Assembly: GCF_047159865.1 (NCBI RefSeq)
Contig: NZ_AP038804.1
Location: 1,798,001-1,862,000 of the forward strand
From: JAIOSF01 sp047159865
Lineage (GTDB): Bacteria; Campylobacterota; Campylobacteria; Campylobacterales; Arcobacteraceae
DNA: 64,000 bases
Direction of reading: 5' to 3'
Shown here: piece by piece, positions 1-8,517 of the stretch
Numbering within the stretch: position 1 is the stretch's first letter
Layout of the letters: each line of letters opens with the position of its first letter
The notes under the pieces: model-generated
Databases searched by the model: none
What the model was told of the DNA's origin: nothing
Seen by the model: only the letters and a program-made list of their open reading frames with translations
Program-made: the position numbers and the translations under genes

Positions 1-1
1 T

Positions 2-649
2 GAAACAAAAATCGGTAGATTTGGATGGAAAGCTATTAACTCGAGTTTAAGAACTCAAAATGCAGGAGCTTTACACCAAGATATGGGTCTTACAAGTGTT
101 GTCAATATGCAAGAAAATTGTACAGAGAATCAAAGTATTTGTAAAGAGGAGCAAAATGGTGGCAGTCCAGAAGTTTCAGAAGCATCACTACAAGCAATTG
201 TTGATTTTATGAGTGCATTGGGAGTACCTGAAAGAAGAATTGAAAATGTAGAGAAATTTGAAGAGGGTGCTTCTTTATTTGAAACTATTGGTTGTAATAG
301 TTGTCATAGACCAACTATGATAACAGACACAAGTAGTAAATTCAAAAGCTTAAGCAATCAAAAAATTTACCCTTATACCGATTTATTGTTACATGATATG
401 GGTGATGATTTAAGTGATGGAGTAAAAGAAAAAGATGCTAGTGGCAATGAATGGAGAACACCACCTTTATGGGGAATTGGTATTGTTGAAGCAAAAGATA
501 ATGCAAAATTTTTACATGATGGAAGAGCTTCAAGTATTAAAGAAGCGATAGAGTTACATGGTGGTGAAGCTCAAAAAGCAAAAGAGTCATTTCTCAAGCT
601 AGGTACAGATAAGCAAGAACGACTTTTAGAGTTTTTACGAGCAATTTAG
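2..649 (+). CDS. Di-haem oxidoreductase (DUF1111, thiol-oxidoreductase type), 3' part
   Basis: The reading frame is open from base 2, so the gene begins before the window and only about 215 C-terminal residues are visible. The fragment has the DUF1111 features: an N-terminal stretch with IGRFGWKA and DMGLTS, one c-type haem motif CNSCH encoded at 293-307, then RTPPLWGIG and FLHDGRASSIKEAIELHGGEA near the end. Family members are periplasmic cytochrome c peroxidase-like proteins with two haems; the first haem site would lie upstream. In Campylobacterota such genes often accompany imelysin-type or iron-uptake lipoproteins, but those neighbours are not visible. The ATG at 83 is internal and is not the true start. 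Confidence 0.85.
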   Translation, partial: ETKIGRFGWKAINSSLRTQNAGALHQDMGLTSVVNMQENCTENQSICKEEQNGGSPEVSEASLQAIVDFMSALGVPERRIENVEKFEEGASLFETIGCNSCHRPTMITDTSSKFKSLSNQKIYPYTDLLLHDMGDDLSDGVKEKDASGNEWRTPPLWGIGIVEAKDNAKFLHDGRASSIKEAIELHGGEAQKAKESFLKLGTDKQERLLEFLRAI

Positions 650-689
650 AAAATGATGAGAACAAAATAATATTAAAGCTATAAAATTG

Positions 690-695
690 TATAAT
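690..695 (+). promoter_or_regulatory. Candidate -10 box of hemA
   Basis: A perfect TATAAT lies 57 bases before the hemA start in the gap after the oxidoreductase gene. No convincing -35 box is seen, which is usual for sigma-70 promoters of Campylobacterota. Confidence 0.45.
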
Positions 696-712
696 CCCAA
701 GATATATACTTG

Positions 713-731
713 AAGTACAATTAATGTACTT
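713..731 (+). promoter_or_regulatory. Inverted repeat in the hemA leader
   Basis: A perfect 7-base inverted repeat, AAGTACA and TGTACTT with a 5-base spacer, lies between the candidate -10 box and the TTG start codon of hemA. It could be an operator or a short 5' UTR hairpin. The AAGTA/TACTT core recurs near 39593, upstream of the HxlR/YhdH pair. Confidence 0.4.
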
Positions 732-751
732 AACACAAGGGATTTAGAACA

Positions 752-2032
752 TTGGAATACTTAGTAATCAGTTTTACTCACAAAAATACAGACATAGCTA
801 CAAGAGAAAAAATAGCTTTTAATAACGACTTAGAGAAAGAATCTTTTTTAAAAAAGATTCTTTCTAAAGAGGTGATTAATGAAGCTCTTTTATTATCAAC
901 TTGTAATCGAATAGAACTTTTAATAAGTACATATAATAGTAAAGAATCTCGAAAAATTGCTATTGATAACTTCTCATCACACTCAGAACTTTCATCTGAA
1001 GAGTTATTTCAACGAGCAGATATCTATGACAATGAAAGTGCTATTCATCATATTTTTACTGTTGCATCCTCTTTAGACTCTTTAGTAGTAGGTGAAACAC
1101 AAATTGCAGGACAATTAAAAGATGCTTTTAAATTTTCTATTGATAAAGGTTTTTCAGGACAAAAACTTTCACGAGTGATACATTTTGCATTTAAATGTGC
1201 GGCAAAAGTACGAAATGCAACACAGCTTGGTAGCGGTTCAGTATCTGTAGCTTCGACAGCTGTTGCCCAAGCAAAACAATTATATCACGATAAAGATGGG
1301 ATAAAAGCACTTGTAATAGGAGCAGGTGAGATGAGTGAATTAGCTTGTCGTCACTTACTTAAATATGGTTTTGATGTAGTGATTTGTAGCAGAAATATGA
1401 AAAAAGCTAGGGTCTTAGCACACTCTATTATTAGTGATGGAAATGGAGAAAGTTATGAATCTTCTCGAATAGATGTTCGTCCTTATGATGAGCTTGAAAA
1501 ACTTTTAAACTCTATGGAACTTATGATTACTGCAACAAGTGCACCATATCCGATTATTAAAGAAGAGATGTTACAAGAAGTAGAAATGGTTAGAAATTGG
1601 TTTGATATAGCATTGCCAAGAGATATTGATAATATTGAGTTTACGGATGTAAATATTTATAGTGTGGATGATTTACAATGTATTGTGGATGAAAATATGG
1701 CATTAAGAGCCAGCCAAGCAAAAGAAGCTTATTCTATTGTTGGATCGATGACTACGGAGTTTTATAATTGGTTAAACACTTTGAGTGTAGAGCCTATTAT
1801 AAAAAATCTCCACCTAAAAAGTGAAGAGATTATAGAAAAAAAACTTCAAAATGCAATCAAAAAACATTTTATTCGTACTGAAGATAAAGAAAATATCAAA
1901 AAACTATGCCAAACAGTGATGGCTGAATTTTTACACCAACCAACAGTAAAACTCAAAAATGTTTCTAACTCCCATGAAGGTGATGTTGTTTTAGGAACTA
2001 CGCAAAATTTATTTGGACTTGAAGAAGAGTAG
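752..2032 (+). CDS. hemA: Glutamyl-tRNA reductase
   Basis: HemA reduces glutamyl-tRNA(Glu) to glutamate-1-semialdehyde, the first step of the C5 route to haem. The 426-residue product has the normal length. The nucleophilic cysteine lies in STCNRIELL (Cys51), followed by the family motif around GETQIAGQLKDA and the NADPH-binding GAGEMSELACRHL near residue 190. The C-terminal dimerisation helices end in an acidic tail. The start is a TTG at 752, with AAGG at 737-740 as the likely ribosome site; no closer ATG fits the conserved N-terminus (YLVISFTHKN). In Campylobacter jejuni hemA is followed directly by proS; here an inverted gene separates the two. Confidence 0.95.
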   Translation: MEYLVISFTHKNTDIATREKIAFNNDLEKESFLKKILSKEVINEALLLSTCNRIELLISTYNSKESRKIAIDNFSSHSELSSEELFQRADIYDNESAIHHIFTVASSLDSLVVGETQIAGQLKDAFKFSIDKGFSGQKLSRVIHFAFKCAAKVRNATQLGSGSVSVASTAVAQAKQLYHDKDGIKALVIGAGEMSELACRHLLKYGFDVVICSRNMKKARVLAHSIISDGNGESYESSRIDVRPYDELEKLLNSMELMITATSAPYPIIKEEMLQEVEMVRNWFDIALPRDIDNIEFTDVNIYSVDDLQCIVDENMALRASQAKEAYSIVGSMTTEFYNWLNTLSVEPIIKNLHLKSEEIIEKKLQNAIKKHFIRTEDKENIKKLCQTVMAEFLHQPTVKLKNVSNSHEGDVVLGTTQNLFGLEEE

Positions 2033-2053
2033 TGTTTTTAAAACTATTCTTCT
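2023..2053. terminator. Bidirectional terminator between hemA and the DUF234 gene
   Basis: Bases 2023-2033 and 2043-2053 form an 11-pair stem with one G-U pair and a 9-base loop. A-rich and T-rich bases flank it, so it could act in both directions. The stem lies in the last codons of both convergent genes and includes the hemA stop. Confidence 0.55.
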
Positions 2054-2859
2054 AGAAATAAACTGAAATTTTTCACTGTAAAGAGTTGTAAGTTTTCAGT
2101 TTTTTTCAGAGTTTTCAGCTCACTTGTATACCCCTTTTTAGAAAACAATATAAATGTATCTACATCAATTTTGACTTGTTTACATTTTTCTTTTAAGTTA
2201 GTTAATTCTGTTTTTTTGATTTTTGAGTTTGTAAACTTACACGATCCAGCTACTATTTTACCAGATTTTGTTTTTCCTACTAAATCTAAATTTATATCAT
2301 CATCCCAGTATCGTCCAAGTGTAAACATAAAATCATCTTTTGAGATCACCTTTAAGTATTCGTGAGAAAGTTGCTCAAAAATGATGTCTGAAAATTCTGT
2401 TTTGTGGTTATTGTATTTTTTGTAAAACTCTTCGTAGTTTTTTTCTTTTATCCCTTTGAACAATGGTGAAACAAATGCAAACCAAAATCTTACAACTGGT
2501 GATGTAAAGAGTAGTCTTTCTGATACTGTGTATTGGTCAGATAGTTTTGAGAGTTTTTGTAAAGATTTTTCAAGTTTTAAAACTTTTAATCCACATAAGT
2601 CATCAACTATTTCGATACCGTTATCAAATGATATTCCAACTTTTCTAAAAGCAGAATTGGTTCTTCTATCACCTATTGCAAGTGCTGTTAATATTTTACT
2701 ATATTCTGGATCAGCCTTTGTGATGTCTGCAATGAAGTTTCTTAAGTATTTATATCTTTTTAAAATATGTGTTTCGATGAGTTCTTCTACACTTTTTGAT
2801 GTATCGATATCTACATCAAGTCCACCAAAAATAGAGAAGTATTCTACTGCTGTTTCCAT
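2044..2859 (-). CDS. Stand-alone DUF234 domain protein
   Basis: The 271-residue protein matches the C-terminal half of archaeal-type AAA ATPases with a DUF234 domain. It has a winged-helix-like section (about residues 50-100, EYSKILTALAIGDRRTNSAF), then SPVVRFWFAFV, then a PD-(D/E)XK-like end with DLVGKTKSGKIVAGSCKF. There is no Walker A or B motif, so the ATPase half is missing. In the nuclease-like motif the usual acidic residue before Cys-Lys appears to be serine (GSCK), so nuclease activity is doubtful. Function is unknown. It points leftward between hemA and proS, converging on hemA. ATG at 2859 is the first good start. Confidence 0.65.
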   Translation of the reverse strand: METAVEYFSIFGGLDVDIDTSKSVEELIETHILKRYKYLRNFIADITKADPEYSKILTALAIGDRRTNSAFRKVGISFDNGIEIVDDLCGLKVLKLEKSLQKLSKLSDQYTVSERLLFTSPVVRFWFAFVSPLFKGIKEKNYEEFYKKYNNHKTEFSDIIFEQLSHEYLKVISKDDFMFTLGRYWDDDINLDLVGKTKSGKIVAGSCKFTNSKIKKTELTNLKEKCKQVKIDVDTFILFSKKGYTSELKTLKKTENLQLFTVKNFSLFLEE

Positions 2860-3048
2860 ACTAGTTATTTTGTTTCTTTTACAAAAGTTACTAAATTGTG
2901 TGTGTATTGGTTCTTTAATTGAAATGATAATTTACCCTTTAATTATTTTAGTTTTGTATTATAGCATTTTAATTTAAAAGCAATAAGCAATTTTATAGTA
3001 AAATACATTTTAAAAACAAATTATAAATAAAAATAAGGCACTACATAA

Positions 3049-4359
3049 ATGAAATTTTCAAAACTATTTATACCAACAACAAAAGAAACACCATCGGATG
3101 CTGTATTATCATCACATCAGTTTTTACTAAGAGCTGGATTTATCAATCAGCAAGGTGCTGGTCTTTATAACTATTTACCATTGGGAAAAATGGTATTAGA
3201 AAAAATTCGAGCTATAGTAAAAGATGAGTTAGATAAAGCAGGGTGTAATGAAGTACAACTAAGTTTTGTAACTCCAATGCAACTATGGGATAAAAGTGGT
3301 AGAGCAGATGATATGGGCGCAGAGATGTTAAGAATACAAGATAGACATCAAAATGATTTTGTATTGAGTCCTACAAACGAAGAAGCGATGGTAGAACTTG
3401 TTAAAAATAGAGTAAAAAGTTATAAAGAGTTACCTGTAAACTTATATCAAATAAATACAAAATTTAGAGATGAAGCTAGACCTAGATATGGATTATTAAG
3501 AGGTAGAGAGTTTCTGATGAAAGATGGATATTCTTTTCATGCTTCTAAAGAAGATATGGTAAGAGAATTTGATCTTATGGAAAAAACATATAAAAAAATC
3601 TTTACTAGACTAGGACTTGATTTTAGAGTAGTTGATGCTGATAGTGGTGCTATTGGTGGAACTGGAAGTAAAGAGTTTCATGTTTTAGCAAATAGTGGAG
3701 AAGATACTATTTTAGTTTGTGGTGAGTGTGACTATGGAGCAAATATCGAAACTATTTTTGAAGATGAAGTAGAAGTTGATAAATTGAATGAACAAAGTTA
3801 TGAAGAGCTACAAGAAAAAGAGGTAGAACAAAAATGTTCATGTGGTGGAAAACTATCATTTAAAAAGGGAATAGAAGTTGGTCATATATTTCAACTTGGT
3901 GATAGATACTCTTCTGCACTTGATGCAAAATTTCAAGATGAAACAGGAAAACCAAAAGCATTTGAGATGGCAACATTTGGTATAGGTGTAAGTAGATTAG
4001 TTGCTTCAGTTATAGAACAAAGTCATGATGATGATGGTTGTATTTGGACTAAATCAACTACTCCATATATGGTAGATGTAATTGTTTCAAATGCAAAAAA
4101 AGAACCAGAATTAGAAGCTGGAACTAAAATCTATGAAGATTTAAATGATGCTGGAATTAGCTCTATTTTAGATGATAGAAAAGAGAAAAAACATACTTAT
4201 GGTTTTAAAATGGGTGATTTTAAACTTATTGGTTTCCCTTATGCTGTTGTAATTGGAAAAAAATTAAGTGAAGGTTTAGTTGAATTTGTGGATAGAAAAT
4301 CTGGTGAAAAAATCGACATTAAACTAGATGAAATTACCGACTATATAAAAGGTCTTTAA
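3049..4359 (+). CDS. proS: Prolyl-tRNA synthetase lacking the INS editing domain
   Basis: ProS charges tRNA(Pro) with proline. Class II motifs are clear: motif 2 in FRDEARPRYGLLRGREFLMKDGYSFH, motif 3 in FGIGVSRLV, and the C-terminal anticodon-binding domain from about residue 340. Bacterial ProS is usually about 570 residues with a roughly 180-residue INS editing domain between CDYxAN and GIEVGHIFQLG. Here these motifs lie at about residues 223 and 274, joined by an acidic linker of about 40 residues, giving a 436-residue enzyme like the alphaproteobacterial form. CGEC and CSCG flank the linker and may bind a metal. The frame is intact, so this is a natural short form rather than a broken gene. 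Confidence 0.95.
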   Translation: MKFSKLFIPTTKETPSDAVLSSHQFLLRAGFINQQGAGLYNYLPLGKMVLEKIRAIVKDELDKAGCNEVQLSFVTPMQLWDKSGRADDMGAEMLRIQDRHQNDFVLSPTNEEAMVELVKNRVKSYKELPVNLYQINTKFRDEARPRYGLLRGREFLMKDGYSFHASKEDMVREFDLMEKTYKKIFTRLGLDFRVVDADSGAIGGTGSKEFHVLANSGEDTILVCGECDYGANIETIFEDEVEVDKLNEQSYEELQEKEVEQKCSCGGKLSFKKGIEVGHIFQLGDRYSSALDAKFQDETGKPKAFEMATFGIGVSRLVASVIEQSHDDDGCIWTKSTTPYMVDVIVSNAKKEPELEAGTKIYEDLNDAGISSILDDRKEKKHTYGFKMGDFKLIGFPYAVVIGKKLSEGLVEFVDRKSGEKIDIKLDEITDYIKGL

Positions 4360-4381
4360 TAAATTTCAGAATAAATAAAAC

Positions 4382-4412
4382 AACTTAAAGGATAATTATT
4401 ATCCTTTAAGTT
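4382..4412 (+). terminator. Rho-independent terminator of proS
   Basis: A near-perfect inverted repeat (AACTTAAAGGATAA paired with its complement, about 14 pairs, 3-base loop) lies 22 bases after the proS stop and is followed by a few T residues. Confidence 0.6.
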
Positions 4413-4455
4413 TCACTATGTCATAATATTTTATATCGAAACAAAGGAATATAAA

Positions 4456-5115
4456 ATGAGACAATATGAAACATACAAATGTAACGCCTGTGGTAATGAA
4501 GTAGAACTAAATAAAGTTGGTGGTGGTGAGTTACACTGCTGTGGACAAGCTATGGAGATGATTACAGAAAATCTTACTTTAGTAAACTTATTAAAAGCTT
4601 TTTCAGGTGAATCTCAAGCACGAAATAAATATGAATATTTTGCAAAAGTAGCTCAAAAAGAGGGTTATAGAGATATAGCAGAACACTTTCAAAGAGCAGC
4701 AAATAATGAAAAACATCATGCTAAAATGGAACTGTCATTACATAATAGAATGAAGAATGATAGTGAAGATAACTTTGGAAATACAGCTCAAAACTTACAA
4801 GAAGCTATAGATGGTGAAAGCTATGAAAATGTAACAATGTATCCAGATTTTGCTACAATTGCAAAAGAAGAAGGTCATAAAGAAGCTGCTAGATTATTTA
4901 CAGGTATTGGTAAAATTGAAGTGGAACATGAAAATATGTTTAAAAGACTTTTGGAAAGATTAGAAGCCAATGCAGAACATGTAAGTGAAGATGCAGAAGA
5001 AGCATGGATTTGTGAAGTGTGTGGACATATCCATTATGGTAAAAAAGCTTTAAAAACCTGTCCTGTGTGTAAACATCCTGAAGAGTATCAGTCTCGTTTT
5101 AATACACAAAAATAG
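4456..5115 (+). CDS. rrc: Desulforubrerythrin (Rrc type)
   Basis: The 219-residue protein has three metal centres in the order known for Campylobacter jejuni desulforubrerythrin. The N-terminal desulforedoxin-like FeS4 site has C9, C12, C28 and C29. A rubrerythrin four-helix bundle carries di-iron ligands (EYFAK, NEKHHAKME, EVEHENMF). The C-terminal rubredoxin site is CEVCGH...CPVC. Family members reduce hydrogen peroxide in the cytoplasm of microaerophiles. It stands alone, with a GGA ribosome site before the ATG and its own terminator. Confidence 0.92.
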   Translation: MRQYETYKCNACGNEVELNKVGGGELHCCGQAMEMITENLTLVNLLKAFSGESQARNKYEYFAKVAQKEGYRDIAEHFQRAANNEKHHAKMELSLHNRMKNDSEDNFGNTAQNLQEAIDGESYENVTMYPDFATIAKEEGHKEAARLFTGIGKIEVEHENMFKRLLERLEANAEHVSEDAEEAWICEVCGHIHYGKKALKTCPVCKHPEEYQSRFNTQK

Positions 5116-5171
5116 TTTTATTTATACCAATTACATTTAATGTGTTTGGTATAAAACTGTTTTATTTTTTT
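5114..5171. terminator. Terminator between rrc and the pqiB-like gene
   Basis: AGTTTTA plus TACCAA (5114 onward, with a 4-base bulge) pairs with TTGGTATAAAACT ending at 5158. A T-rich tract follows, so it serves rrc, and the structure lies just beyond the stop codon of the leftward pqiB-like gene. Confidence 0.55.
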
Positions 5172-7036
5172 TGGTTTAACAGAGGGAATACCATTCCTTT
5201 AGTAGCATTTTGAAGTAATTTTATATCACCTTCATTTTTAAATGTGATTCCACCTTTAAGTATACTTTTTGCACTACCAAATTTAATTTTTGCTCCAAAA
5301 ACTCCTACCTCCATATCAATAGTAGTTGCTTTATAAAATTTACTTTGCATTTTTAAAATATTTGCATATTGTTTTTTTATAAAAAGTTTAAAAATAACAA
5401 ATTCTCCATTTTGAGTTAAATCAGCATCATAAATTTCACCAACTTCAAAACCCTTGTAGTAAATAGGAGAACCGACAGTTATATTTTTACTCTCTTTTGC
5501 TTTAAGAAGAACTCTTAACCCCTCTTTGTAGTAAGTACTATCTGGGTTTATTGAGTCTAAATGATACTGTGAGTTATATCCATTGTTTGTATCTGCAATT
5601 AGATTAAAATTATCACCTAATACTGTTGTTGCGATATTCTCGATTTTTTCTAAGGATATTTTCATACCTTCTAAATATATTTTGGCATTTTTACCAAAAA
5701 GGTATTTGTATTTATTTTGTATTTGTATATCTACTTTTATATTTTTATTCAAGCTAATTTGTTTTACTTTTCCTATTTCAATATTTTTGTACAATAAAAC
5801 AGAACTTTTTTTAATATTACAGTCGTCATTTATAAATACAGATATAGTGAACATGTTTTTTTCATAGTATTGCTCAATATCATCATAAAAGGTAAATACC
5901 TTACTTGAAAGTTTTTTATTATCTTCTGGAGTTATAAATGTTACCCCACCTAGTAAAAGCTCTTTTAGATTTGAGAGTTCAACCTCTATACCATCCGTAG
6001 ATATTTTGCTTGATATTGCTTTTTGTTTATAAAAAACTGATGAATTGTTAAGCAGATGTTTGAAATCATTTTTGATATGTCCATATACAATATTTTTATT
6101 TTTTTGAATAGTAACTTTATCTATTTTTCCTACTTTAACACCTTTATAATATATGGTATCTGTATTTGAAATATTATTAGCTAAAAGTTTAAACTTATAG
6201 TGGTTTTTATATGAATGTAAAATATCGATATCATCTTTTGAGTTGTATAGCTGATATGATTTTTGTATGTTTTTATCATGCTGTGGGGTTACAAAACCTA
6301 TGGCACTACTTATCATAGTTTTTATAGAAGGGATTTTTAAATTTATCTCTTCGAGTGAGGCTTTGAGTTCTAATGGGTTTATTTTATAAAACTTTGTTTT
6401 TGAAGAGATAAGATACTTATATTTATCATAAATAAGAACTTTGTATTTTATAGTAAACTTATCTATTGATTTTTCGAGTATTTCTCCTATAGGTAAACCT
6501 TTGTATAAAATAGTTGAAGTAAGGTCAAAGTCACCTTTATCTGAAGTGATAGTAAAAACTATACCTTTTTTGCTTGGTTTTGTATCATATCCTTTAAAAA
6601 TAGTTTGTTTTTTTAGTTTTTGTAGCTTTACTAAATTTGTTGTTGCAGGGACAATTTCAATATAATTCCCTTTCAAAATATTACTCAATGCACTCACTTC
6701 TTTGAGTGACAGCTGAGGGGAAACTTTGTAGAACATTGTTCCCTCTTTTACGAGATAATTATACTGGGAATATATGGTTGCTTTTACAATAAACTGGTTG
6801 ATATTTTTATCATCTATCTCAATTGAGTTCAAATCTCCTATATGCAGTCCATTATACTGAATGTGACTTTGTCGTACATCAAGCCCATTGATATCGTGAA
6901 ATCTTATTTCTATCTCATTGCCAATTTTTGTGTAATGTTCATACACCATGCTAATAGAGATAATAATAGCAACAATAGGTGCTATCCATGCTAAAATAAT
7001 TATCGATTTTTTTCTTTTGGTAACTGCTAAAGACAT
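5162..7036 (-). CDS. PqiB/LetB-type MCE protein with five MCE repeats
   Basis: One N-terminal membrane helix (about residues 10-32) is followed by five MCE domains of about 115-120 residues. Their repeated signature is visible as YNGLHIGDLNSI, YKGLPIGEIL, YKGVKVGKI, YKNIEIGKV and YKGFEVGEI. MCE proteins form hexameric rings that make a periplasmic lipid-transport tunnel; E. coli PqiB has three rings and LetB seven. Five rings is an intermediate form. There is only a short tail and no long C-terminal helix as in PqiB. I place the start at 7036 (MSLAVTK), where GGAGAAG gives a good ribosome site 3 bases after the pqiA-like stop; an ATG at 7054 would add six residues and overlap that gene. Confidence 0.88.
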   Translation of the reverse strand: MSLAVTKRKKSIIILAWIAPIVAIIISISMVYEHYTKIGNEIEIRFHDINGLDVRQSHIQYNGLHIGDLNSIEIDDKNINQFIVKATIYSQYNYLVKEGTMFYKVSPQLSLKEVSALSNILKGNYIEIVPATTNLVKLQKLKKQTIFKGYDTKPSKKGIVFTITSDKGDFDLTSTILYKGLPIGEILEKSIDKFTIKYKVLIYDKYKYLISSKTKFYKINPLELKASLEEINLKIPSIKTMISSAIGFVTPQHDKNIQKSYQLYNSKDDIDILHSYKNHYKFKLLANNISNTDTIYYKGVKVGKIDKVTIQKNKNIVYGHIKNDFKHLLNNSSVFYKQKAISSKISTDGIEVELSNLKELLLGGVTFITPEDNKKLSSKVFTFYDDIEQYYEKNMFTISVFINDDCNIKKSSVLLYKNIEIGKVKQISLNKNIKVDIQIQNKYKYLFGKNAKIYLEGMKISLEKIENIATTVLGDNFNLIADTNNGYNSQYHLDSINPDSTYYKEGLRVLLKAKESKNITVGSPIYYKGFEVGEIYDADLTQNGEFVIFKLFIKKQYANILKMQSKFYKATTIDMEVGVFGAKIKFGSAKSILKGGITFKNEGDIKLLQNATKGMVFPLLNQKK

Positions 7037-7038
7037 AT

Positions 7039-8121
7039 CTAATTCTTCTCCCATATCAATCTTATATCAAATGATTTACTTGCCATCATTGTAAAAAACA
7101 CTACAAGTGTAAAAGGCATAATTGCTGTGCCTGATTCTATTCTTACTAATTGATCAAACTGAACAAATGAAGCTGCTATAACAACTACAAATACATCTAG
7201 CATTGAGTATTTTCCCCAGCCATCATTGACTCTATAATAAATGGTCATAGCTTTTTTATAATTTTTAAAAATACCATATTTTGCCATAAATATCATTATA
7301 AAGACACTTGAGATCTTCAGTAAAGGGATACAAATACTAGTAAAGAATATAATAGATGCAATAAAATAATCTTTTTCTTCCCAAAGTATAACAATCCCAC
7401 CCCAAATAGTATTATTGTATTCCACTCCAAATTGATAAGTTGGCATGATCGGTAAAACATTAGCAGGGATAACAAATATAAGCGCTAAAACTAAGTATAT
7501 AATACTCTTAAACATAGCATTTTCATCTTGTTTATTTATCTCTACAGTTTCTAATATATCATAAGGATTAAACCACATAAGAATAAGATAAAACATCACA
7601 ACATAGATACATACTACCCAAAAACCTAGGTTTATGTGCATGGTGGTTAACTCTTCAAGTTTAACCATAGATATCACAATCCCTATCATATAAACCTCTG
7701 CCATATTCCAGTCTTTGAGTTCTTTGTATAAAGATACTGCTTTTTTAAGTATATGTAGAGGGATATGAAGTTTTTTACCAAATATAATTAAATTGATTAA
7801 CGATATCATAAAAATAGGTATAAAAATAACAGTTATGAAAAGTATAGCAGCACTAACTTTATAGTCATCATAGTATAAAATTTCGATGGAGTCTAAAATA
7901 GAGCGACTTTTTGTACTTATAAGGGTCACTGTTAAAACATCGCTTGTAATCATCCAAAAAAAGATAACAAGTGTCGAAAGTGACATTATGATAATAGAAG
8001 TAGATGAAGCACCACCTCTATACACAACGCCCCTACAAGTTGGACAAGTATATTCAAACCCAGAAGTAAATTTTCGTATTCGTAGTTTTGTGTTACAATA
8101 TTTACAGGGTATTTGATGCAT
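7039..8121 (-). CDS. PqiA/LetA-type inner-membrane protein
   Basis: The 360-residue product starts with a zinc-ribbon CKYCNTKL...YTCPTC (Cys7/10 and a second CxxC about 17 residues later), followed by about eight membrane helices in two PqiA modules. The motif IPANVLPIMPTYQFG in the second module is typical of the family. E. coli PqiA and LetA have a second zinc ribbon before the second module; none is seen here. It is the expected inner-membrane partner of the MCE protein just downstream and probably feeds phospholipid into the MCE tunnel. No PqiC-like lipoprotein follows. Confidence 0.88.
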   Translation of the reverse strand: MHQIPCKYCNTKLRIRKFTSGFEYTCPTCRGVVYRGGASSTSIIIMSLSTLVIFFWMITSDVLTVTLISTKSRSILDSIEILYYDDYKVSAAILFITVIFIPIFMISLINLIIFGKKLHIPLHILKKAVSLYKELKDWNMAEVYMIGIVISMVKLEELTTMHINLGFWVVCIYVVMFYLILMWFNPYDILETVEINKQDENAMFKSIIYLVLALIFVIPANVLPIMPTYQFGVEYNNTIWGGIVILWEEKDYFIASIIFFTSICIPLLKISSVFIMIFMAKYGIFKNYKKAMTIYYRVNDGWGKYSMLDVFVVVIAASFVQFDQLVRIESGTAIMPFTLVVFFTMMASKSFDIRLIWEKN

Positions 8122-8222
8122 TGTTGTTTAAGCTAGCCTTTTTAATATAGGATAGATTATAACATCACTTTATAATAAATCTATTAAATAATCTTCTAAA
8201 ACACTTTTTATAGTATTTTATG

Positions 8223-8507
8223 TTACCAAGGACCTTCAAATCTTTGTTGTTTATGAGTACATTTTTTTATATGTTTCGTAACTCTTCCATGAACTCTTTT
8301 TCTCCATCTATTGTATGCTTTTTTACTAATAAGTGATCTCATTTTATTTTTTACCTGATTCTCTGTTAGTCCATACTGTAAATAGATAATATCAAATGGA
8401 AGTCTATCTTGCCAAGCCATCTCTATGAGCCTATTTTCATCAAACTCTTCAAATGCTAAATCTCTTTTTTTCAAAGGTTTGAGTTTTGGTTGTTTTTTAT
8501 AATTCAT
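8223..8507 (-). CDS. DUF2805 / TIGR03643 family small protein
   Basis: A basic protein of about 94 residues matching the TIGR03643 family: RLIEMAWQDRLPFDIIYLQYGLTENQVKNKMR followed by YNRWRKRVHGRVTKH. The family has no known function; the first half looks like a helix-turn-helix fold. I start it at the ATG at 8507, which has AAAGAG five bases upstream and lies 10 bases after the stop of the EAL gene. A GTG at 8540 would extend it by 11 residues into that gene. It is probably co-transcribed with the EAL gene. Confidence 0.8.
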   Translation of the reverse strand: MNYKKQPKLKPLKKRDLAFEEFDENRLIEMAWQDRLPFDIIYLQYGLTENQVKNKMRSLISKKAYNRWRKRVHGRVTKHIKKCTHKQQRFEGPW

Positions 8508-8517
8508 TTTGTCTCTT

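Noticed and set aside
2456..2977. A 173-codon frame on the + strand opposite the DUF234 gene
   Set aside because: It mirrors the DUF234 gene, has Ser/Phe/Ile-rich antisense composition and no recognisable motif.
2860..3048. T-box or other riboswitch before proS
   Set aside because: The 189-base gap is AT-rich with no T-box motif or strong terminator/antiterminator pair.
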